Assembly (NCBI GenBank): GCA_002298905.1
Contig: DBMA01000018.1
Location: forward strand, 609-24,941
Direction: 5' to 3'
DNA length: 24,333 nucleotides
DNA from: Mycoplasma sp. UBA710
Lineage (GTDB): Bacteria > Bacillota_I > Bacilli_A > Mycoplasmatales > Metamycoplasmataceae
The position numbers and the translations under genes are program-made. This document shows positions 18,664 to 24,333 of the stretch, in pieces; position 1 is the first letter of the stretch, and the number at the start of each line of letters is the position of its first letter. The notes under the pieces were generated by a model. The model searched no databases. It saw nothing but the letters and a program-made list of their open reading frames with translations, and had not been told where the DNA came from.

Positions 18664-19104
18664 ATGATCAACAAAAAAACATTTTTAAATTTAACTTTAT
18701 TATCAAATGTAATGATTATTCCATCAGTTGTTTCTTGTGGAAATACAAATACAAATTTCAAAGTTATGAATTGAGTTATTGATATAAACAAAGTAAAACA
18801 AGAAGCTCAAAATTTTTTAGCATTCAATAATTTAACTTTAAATGAAAAAATTAATAAAGTTATTAAACAAGTTCCTAATTCAGGTTATGAATTAGATCGC
18901 TATACTATAGAAGCAATTGAACAAAATTGATTTGAACAAATGTCTATAGAGCAAGTTGATGTTAATCAAAAATCTTATAAATTAATTTTTAAATTAAAAG
19001 ATTCCCAAGTAATTAATTCATCTAATAATCAAACAAAAACCAAATATTGTCCTTATCGTTTACCAAATAATCAATTAGTTCAAGAATTTAATTTCAATCT
19101 TTAA
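18664..19104 (+). CDS. Small lipoprotein in the rplS operon
   Basis: Lipoprotein precursor of 146 aa, function unknown. The N terminus is MINKKTFLNLTLLSNVMIIP followed by the lipobox S-V-V-S-C (Cys 26), then a short Asn/Thr linker. The mature part is mostly helical and polar, with TGA-coded Trp (e.g. VMNWVID, EQNWFEQ). Near the C terminus IEQVDVNQKSYKLIFKLKDS has a strand-like pattern also seen in the lipoprotein at 21471-22280 (KKVTIQPQE..LTIIFYLFDS), so both may share a lipoprotein domain; this is an eye alignment only. The ATG lies 2 bases after the rplS stop with no Shine-Dalgarno, so translation probably depends on ribosomes finishing rplS. The TmcAL-like gene follows after 20 bases. Confidence 0.85.
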
Positions 19105-19124
19105 AATTAGTTACTAAATTAATT

Positions 19125-20048
19125 ATGATTAAAGAGAAAATTTTAAGAATAGGCATTGTTGCTGAATATAATCCTTTCCATAATGGTCATATATATCAGA
19201 TAAATGAAATTAAAAAAAGATGACCTCAATCTCAAATAGTTGTTGTTTTATCAGGTAAATATGTACAACGAGGTGAATTAGCAATTGCATCATATGAAGA
19301 AAGAAAAAATATTGCATTGCAAAATAATATTGATGAAATTTATGAATTGCCTTTTGAATTTGCTACTCAAGCAGCTCATATTTTTGCACAAGGAGCAATT
19401 CAAGAATTAAATAAATATAAGATAGATTATCTAGTGTTTGGTTCTGAAACTGACAATATAGATAATTTTTATTTAATTGCCCAAACAATTAAAGAAAATA
19501 ATGATTTGTATTATCAAAAAATAAGAAAAGAAATGAAAACAGGAATTTCTTTTCCTAAAGCAAATCAAATTGTATTAGAAGAATTGATAGGAAAATCATT
19601 TACAATGCCAAATGATATTTTGGGATTGGAATATGTTAAAGCAATTGTAAATAATAATTATCCCATAAAAGCTTTTTGTATTAAAAGAACAAATGATTTT
19701 CATTCCATGATCCCTTCAAATAATATTGCAAGTGCAACTTATATTAGAAAATTAATTTATGATAATAATCTAGAATACAAAAAATTTACACCAATGATTT
19801 TTAAAAAAATTCCTGATAGAATTGAAAATTATTATTCTAAGTTTCAGAATATAATAAAAAATAAATCAAGTGAAGAATTAAAAAAAATAAAAATGATTTC
19901 TGAAGGAATGGAAAATTTATTTAAGAAACACATAGATGCTCCTACATATGAAGAATTTGTTAATCGAACCAATTCTAAAAGGTATACATCAAGTAGAATT
20001 AAAAGAGCAATGCTATATATTCTATTAAATATAAAGTGTGACATTTAA
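19125..20048 (+). CDS. tmcAL: TmcAL-like tRNA(Met) cytidine acetate ligase, C-terminally short
   Basis: Member of the YlbM/TmcAL nucleotidyltransferase-fold family, whose characterised member acetylates the wobble cytidine of elongator tRNA-Met using ATP and acetate. It is 307 aa against about 400-415 in Bacillus. The adenylylation motif is GIVAEYNPFHNGH (H19 and H22 of HxGH). LSGKYVQRGELAIASYEER follows, then FGSETDNID, DILGLEYVKAI and SNNIASATYIRKLI. The conserved RYTSSRIKRAMLYILL block appears just before the stop; in the longer homologues a further domain of about 100 residues follows, so this protein lacks it. The stop at 20046 is TAA, not a UGA misread. It ends the rpsP operon, 4 bases from the convergent DhaM-like gene, with no terminator hairpin visible between. 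Confidence 0.85.
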
Positions 20049-20052
20049 GCTG

Positions 20053-20436
20053 CTATTCTTTGTCAATTTTTTCTTCAATAATTTGTTCTATAATTTGAAT
20101 TGGAACTTTTGTATTTAACATAATATATGTTAAATATCCATTTTCAATTAATGAACCTTTAGATCTAAATAATTTAATTTGAGGATTATCTAAATTAATT
20201 TGTTTAGCTAATTTAGTAGATAATCCTGCATCTGAAAATACAACTACAGTTTCAATTTTTTTTAATTCATTTACCCTATCATTAATAATTTTCAATATTT
20301 CTTTTTCATTACCTTGATCTAAGCCTATAGGTAAAAAAATAAAATTAAAAGTATTACACATATTTTGTGATTTAAAATATTTGATAATTTCTTGAGAAAA
20401 ACATAATTTATTAGTAATGATTAAAAATAATGTCAT
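20053..20436 (-). CDS. DhaM-like (EIIA-Man fold) protein lacking the catalytic His
   Basis: 127-aa protein resembling DhaM, the EIIA-Man-fold subunit that passes phosphate from HPr to the ADP of dihydroxyacetone kinase. The first strand MTLFLIITNK aligns with the family's ..IVIVSHS, so the phosphorylated histidine position appears to be Asn 9. Later family-like elements are ETVVVFSDAGLSTKLAKQI (family: VlvlyDLGSs..N.e.a) and KGSLIENGYLTYI (family: APLVEGA..a). I chose the ATG at 20436 because a 5-codon extension would need a TTG start. No dhaK or dhaL gene is in the window. It lies 115 bases downstream of rluD in the same direction; that gap is AT-rich with only weak promoter-like sequence. 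Confidence 0.6.
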   Translation of the reverse strand: MTLFLIITNKLCFSQEIIKYFKSQNMCNTFNFIFLPIGLDQGNEKEILKIINDRVNELKKIETVVVFSDAGLSTKLAKQINLDNPQIKLFRSKGSLIENGYLTYIMLNTKVPIQIIEQIIEEKIDKE

Positions 20437-20551
20437 ATGAAAAACCAACAATTCTATGCAAAATATAATTAATTATTATGAGAGCAATACTATCACTAAT
20501 TTTGTTATCTAAATAACTAACCTACTTAATTATAATACTTTTTTAAAAAAA

Positions 20552-21463
20552 TTAATTTGGTTTATAAATCTCAGGAACATTTTCATAAAAACCCTTGGGA
20601 CAATCTACAGTAAATGACATATTTTTTCCATTAATATGTTTAAAAGATAATTTATAAGCATGAAGTCTTTGTTTAAAATCATCTAAGTATTTATCATATA
20701 AATCATCTCCTAATACTGGATGATTAATATATTTTAAATGAACTCTTATTTGATGAGTTCTCCCAGTTTTTAAGACACATTTAACTAAAGAGTATTTATT
20801 ATTGAAATTATAAATAGGATAAACATCTGTATAAGCATTTTTACTATTTGTTTTACTTACCATCATTTTTTGAAAATCATGTGGATTTCTTCCAATTGGA
20901 ACATCAATGTGAATGATGTTATTAATCACTCCTTTAACAATTGCTAAATATTCTCGATTTACTTCATGATTTTTTATTAAATTTGCAAAATAACGATGAG
21001 CTTGATTTGTTTTAGCGACTATTAAAAGACCTGAAGTGTACTTATCAATTCTATGAATTATTCCAGGTCTAATTGAACCATTTAAATCTGATAAATTTTT
21101 GAAATGATAAAGGAGAGCATTCACTAATGATTTATCATAGTTTCCAGGAGCTGGATGCACTATCATTCCTGAGGGTTTATTAATTATTATTATATGCTCA
21201 TCCTCATAAATAATATCTAGAGGAATATTTTGTGCTTCTAGATTGTATTCATCTTTAACTATTTTTTTGGTAATTTTTATAATATGATTTGGTTTAACAA
21301 TAAAATTAGGTTTTCTTACTTCTACTGTCTCATCAACAAAAACTCCATAATCTTTAATTATATCCTTAACATCATTTCTAGAAATATTTGTATGATTTGA
21401 TATATATTTATCAATTCGATCTTGATATTCTACTTTAATAATAATTTCATCTTTAATAATCAT
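20552..21463 (-). CDS. rluD: RluD-family 23S rRNA/tRNA pseudouridine synthase
   Basis: Isomerises uridine to pseudouridine in RNA; 303 aa, as usual for RluA/RluD proteins. An N-terminal S4-like RNA-binding domain (IDKYISNHTNISRNDVKDII) occupies about residues 15-65. The catalytic domain contains IIYEDEHIIIINKPSGMIVHP, then GIIHRIDKYTSGLLIVAKT with catalytic D140. NREYLAIVKG and the C-terminal LKTGRTHQIRVHLKYINHPVLGD follow (GRTHQIRVH is the family mark). The exact target (RluD, RluC or YlyB type) cannot be told. The gene needs no UGA codon. It starts 7 bases after the lipoprotein stop, with AAGG just upstream, so it is probably in an operon with that lipoprotein. Confidence 0.93.
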   Translation of the reverse strand: MIIKDEIIIKVEYQDRIDKYISNHTNISRNDVKDIIKDYGVFVDETVEVRKPNFIVKPNHIIKITKKIVKDEYNLEAQNIPLDIIYEDEHIIIINKPSGMIVHPAPGNYDKSLVNALLYHFKNLSDLNGSIRPGIIHRIDKYTSGLLIVAKTNQAHRYFANLIKNHEVNREYLAIVKGVINNIIHIDVPIGRNPHDFQKMMVSKTNSKNAYTDVYPIYNFNNKYSLVKCVLKTGRTHQIRVHLKYINHPVLGDDLYDKYLDDFKQRLHAYKLSFKHINGKNMSFTVDCPKGFYENVPEIYKPN

Positions 21464-21470
21464 TTTAACC

Positions 21471-22280
21471 TTAATTATTTATTACATTTTCAGAAGTAAT
21501 GAATACATCATTTTTACTTAATCCTAATTCTAATGCAGAAGTAATATTGAAAATATATCCTTCATTAATTGCATTCGGTAAAAGCTGGATAGTAATTTTA
21601 TAATTATTATTTTTAATTAGCAATTTATTATTTTGATATGCCGTAAAAATTATATTGGTTCAATTTGCAGTTGTAGAAGTAAATATTTTCTCTAAAAAAG
21701 CTTTTAAATTTACCTCTTCACATGTTTTGGGATCACTAATCTTGCTTCATTCTTGATTGAATTGATCAACATTTTGATATTTTGTAAAAGAAGGATTTAA
21801 ATTAATATCAATTTTATTTGCATATACAAAATTAGTACTTAACGCATTTATTATTGCAGTTGATACAATGTTGCTATCTTTTGATGAATCAAATAAATAA
21901 AAAATAATAGTTAAATCTTTAGAATTTTCTTGAGGTTGAATGGTAACTTTTTTAATATTATTATAAATTTCATAATTATTTGCTTCTAATATTTTTTTAA
22001 ATTCTAGGGTGTCAATAGTAAAATATTTGTTTAAATCATTCAATAATTGATCAATACCTGATCATGAAGTAAAAGTTACAAAATTTTTTATGATATCTAG
22101 TCCAATATTTTTACTTGTAATTAAATTAGGATTTTGAATAAAAATATTTTTAAATTTATCTGTAATCTCTTTTTGAAAAGACAAATTATTAGTAGCATTT
22201 CCACCACAAGAAATTGCAAATAAAGTGGGTGAAAACGATAATATTGGAAAACATATTAACAACTTACTAAATCTATTCAT
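21471..22280 (-). CDS. Lipoprotein
   Basis: Lipoprotein precursor of 269 aa, function unknown. MNRFSKLLICFPILSFSPTL leads into the lipobox F-A-I-S-C-G-G (Cys 25). The mature protein has alternating helical and strand-like stretches, with TGA-coded Trp at FTSWSGIDQ, NQEWSKISD and TANWTNIIF. It may hold two related modules: NNIKKVTIQP..LTIIFYLFDS and NNYKITIQLLPNAINEGYIF. A similar pattern occurs in the lipoprotein at 18664. The start is supported by a TATAAT box 8 bases upstream, which predicts a nearly leaderless mRNA. It lies between uvrB (ends 26 bases upstream) and rluD (7 bases downstream). Confidence 0.88.
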
Positions 22281-22288
22281 AGATTTAT

Positions 22289-22294
22289 ATTATA
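22289..22294 (-). promoter_or_regulatory. -10 box of the 21471-22280 lipoprotein
   Basis: Minus-strand TATAAT, preceded by TTGTG, lies in the 26-base gap after uvrB. The ATG is 8 bases downstream, so the predicted start point is within a few bases of the first codon and no ribosome site fits. Confidence 0.6.
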
Positions 22295-22306
22295 CACAAC
22301 TTTGGA

Positions 22307-24280
22307 TTATTCAGTTTCTAATTCCAAAATCATATCTCTTAATTGAGTTGCTCTTTCAAAATCCAATTTTTCAGCTGCTTTTTTCATCTCACTTCTTAAA
22401 TCTTCGATTATTTTTTTAATTTCTACTTCTTTCTTTTTACTATTAGATTTTTGATTTTGAATTAATTTAATAGCATTAGTAATATCATGACCTTCAATTG
22501 GTTCAAATATTGGTTTTTTAATAGTATGAGGAATGATATTGTGCTTTTTATTATATTTTGATTGAATCTCTCTTTTCATTAAATTATCTTCAATTGTAGC
22601 TTGCATACTTTTGCTAATACTATCAGCATAGAAAATTACTCGACCATTTTCATTTCTAGCAGCACGACCAACAATTTGAATTAAAGATGATTTTGATCTA
22701 AAAAATGATTCTTTATCAGCATCTAGCACCATAATTAAACTTACTTCAGGTAAATCTATTCCTTCACGTAATAAATTAATTCCTATAACAACATCATAAA
22801 TCCCTTTTCTTAATTTACGTAAAATTTCATTTCTTTCTAAAGTTTTATGTTCGGAATGGATATAAGCTATTTTTATTTTTTTAGCTTGAAAAAATTTTGT
22901 TAATTCTTCTGCTGTTTTTTTTGTTGTGGTAACAATAATGGTTCTTGTTTTGTTTTTGATTTGTTTTTGTAATTCATCATACATATCATCTACTTGATTT
23001 GTTGCTGGATGAATTTCAATAATAGGATCTAAAAGACCTGTTGGTCTAATATATTGAGTAACAACTTCTCCATTAGTTAAATCTAATTCATAATTACCTG
23101 GAGTTGCCGAAATATAAATTTTTTGAAAATCATATTTTTCAAATTCTTCAAATTTTAAAGGGCGATTATCTAAAGCAGAAGGCAAACGAAAACCATAATC
23201 TACAAGATTCATTTTTCTAGCATGATCTCCATTATACATTCCATTTAATTGAGGAATCATCATATGAGATTCATCAATAATTAATAAAGTATTTTTTGGC
23301 AAATAATCAAATAAAGTATAAGGTTTTTCGCCTTCTTTTCTTCGGTCGATATGACGTGAGTAATTTTCTATTCCAGAACAATATCCAAATTCTTTTAAAG
23401 AATCCAAATCATTTTTAGTTCTATCTTTTAATCTTTGATATTCTAAATGTTTTTCTTGTTTTTTAAATTCTTTTAATCTGCTTTCTAATTCTAGTTCAAT
23501 TAATTGTATTGTTCCATCAATATTATTTGATTCTACAACATAAGAACTTGCTGGAAAAATTAAAGCTTTATCTTCTTTGGAAATAATTTTTTTAGTTATT
23601 GGATCAATTTTTTTAATAGATTCAATGGTGTTGTCAAAAAATTCTATTCTTAAATTATAGTGATGAGTTCATCCGGGAGCTATTTCCACAACATCGCCTT
23701 TTACACTAAATTCACCGCTTTCAATTGATATTTGATTTCTTTGATATTGTTGTTGAACTAACATAACAAAAAAATCATTTCTTTTAATATTTTGCCCAAC
23801 AGAAATATTTAAAAAAGAATTTTTATATTCTTCAGGTTTATTAGCACCATAAATAGCTGCTACAGAAGCTACTACAATAGTTTCTTTAGAAGTTAATAAA
23901 GAATTCATAGTTGACATCCTCATCATTTCTAAATCATGATTAGTTTTAGATGTTTTTTCAACATAAACGTCTGATTGGGGTAAATAAGATTCAGGGCGAT
24001 AATAATCAAAATAAGATACAAAATATTCTACATTATTATGAGGAAAAAATGATTTTAATTCAGAATATAATTGAGAAGCTAAAGTTTTATTATGAGATAA
24101 AACAAGAACAGGTCTTTGTAATTCATTTATTACATTAGCAATAGTAAATGTTTTACCACTACCTGTTACTCCCAATAATACTTGATTTTTAATATTATTT
24201 TTTACACCTTGAACCAATTTCTTAATAGCTTCTGGTTGATCCCCTGAAGGTTTAAAATTGGTTACTAATTTTAATGACAT
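22307..24280 (-). CDS. uvrB: Excinuclease ABC subunit UvrB
   Basis: Damage-verification helicase-like subunit of nucleotide excision repair, acting with UvrA and UvrC; 657 aa, full length. It begins MSLKLVTNFKPSGDQPEAI. Walker A is LGVTGSGKTFT. The beta-hairpin region reads YFDYYRPESYLPQSDVYVEK, followed by SVAAIYG. The TGA-coded Trp at 23666-23668 gives EIAPGWTHHYNLR. Walker B is LLIIDESHMMIPQ. Helicase motifs V and VI are GINLLREGIDLPEVSLI and LIQIVGRAARN. The C-terminal UVR motif EKLDFERATQLRDMI binds UvrC. An upstream in-frame ATG at 24325 adds 15 residues not typical of UvrB. I chose 24280 because family alignment starts there and a TATAAT lies 6 bases before it, so the mRNA may be leaderless. 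Confidence 0.97.
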
Positions 24281-24286
24281 AATTAA

Positions 24287-24292
24287 ATTATA
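24287..24292 (-). promoter_or_regulatory. -10 box of uvrB
   Basis: Minus-strand TATAAT lies 6 bases before the preferred uvrB ATG, so transcription would begin at or near the A of the start codon. It falls between the two candidate uvrB starts and argues against the longer one. Confidence 0.5.
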
Positions 24293-24333
24293 AATTATTA
24301 TTTTATTCTTATTAATAATCTTCATGTTTATAT

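Noticed and set aside
20049..20052. Terminator between the convergent tmcAL-like and DhaM-like genes
   Set aside because: Only 4 bases separate the stops and no hairpin with a T-run is visible; the transcripts probably overlap.
20437..20451. Five-codon extension of the DhaM-like protein
   Set aside because: It would need a TTG start, and the ATG at 20436 begins exactly at the first strand of the fold.
24281..24325. Fifteen-residue N-terminal extension of UvrB from an upstream ATG
   Set aside because: Family alignment begins at MSLKLVTNF, and a TATAAT lies inside the extension just before that ATG.
1..24333. Mobile element, CRISPR array, tRNA or rRNA gene
   Set aside because: No transposase or integrase motifs, no spaced direct repeats, and no tRNA cloverleaf were seen in the short intergenic gaps.

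Overview
The window comes from a wall-less Mollicute of the Mycoplasma/Spiroplasma lineage. Base composition is very AT-rich. UGA is read as tryptophan: nearly every conserved protein runs through in-frame TGA codons at conserved Trp positions, such as the adjacent WW of the sigma factor at 7890-7895. Several short secreted proteins carry Mycoplasma-type lipoboxes ending in (I/V)-S-C. The sequence alone does not allow a species name.

Region 1 (1-8497, + strand) is a run of translation, transcription and replication genes: rpsB (5' end missing), tsf, serS, greA, glyS, dnaG and rpoD. It closes with a clear intrinsic terminator after rpoD. Region 2 (8527-9865, + strand) is a small lipoprotein cassette. 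The first gene has a (TA)10 tract between its ATG and its lipobox and is out of frame by exactly one TA unit, which is the hallmark of a phase-variable surface antigen in the OFF state. A second small lipoprotein follows, and a bidirectional terminator separates the cassette from the next region.

Region 3 (9932-13815, - strand) is the remnant division cluster, transcribed as mraZ, rsmH, an FtsA-like gene, then ftsZ. Three TGG(G/T) boxes at exact 10-bp spacing between the mraZ -10 element and its start codon form a probable MraZ operator. FtsA has lost the recognisable actin-type nucleotide-binding signatures. FtsZ has a changed tubulin signature and T7 loop but keeps the C-terminal DDIPFFLK docking peptide.

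Region 4 (14023-20048, + strand) holds gpmI and a MATE transporter, then the rpsP-trmD-rplS ribosomal/tRNA-modification operon. That operon is continued by an embedded lipoprotein gene and a shortened TmcAL-like tRNA(Met) cytidine acetate ligase. Region 5 (20053-24292, - strand) contains, in transcription order, uvrB, a lipoprotein, an RluD-family pseudouridine synthase and a DhaM-like EIIA-fold protein that lacks its catalytic histidine.

Most of the window is housekeeping. The points most worth a second look are the TA-repeat switch at 8567-8586, the degenerate FtsA/FtsZ pair, the MraZ box array, the His-less DhaM-like protein, and several TATAAT boxes so close to start codons that the mRNAs should be leaderless. 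No transposon, CRISPR array, tRNA or rRNA was recognised.
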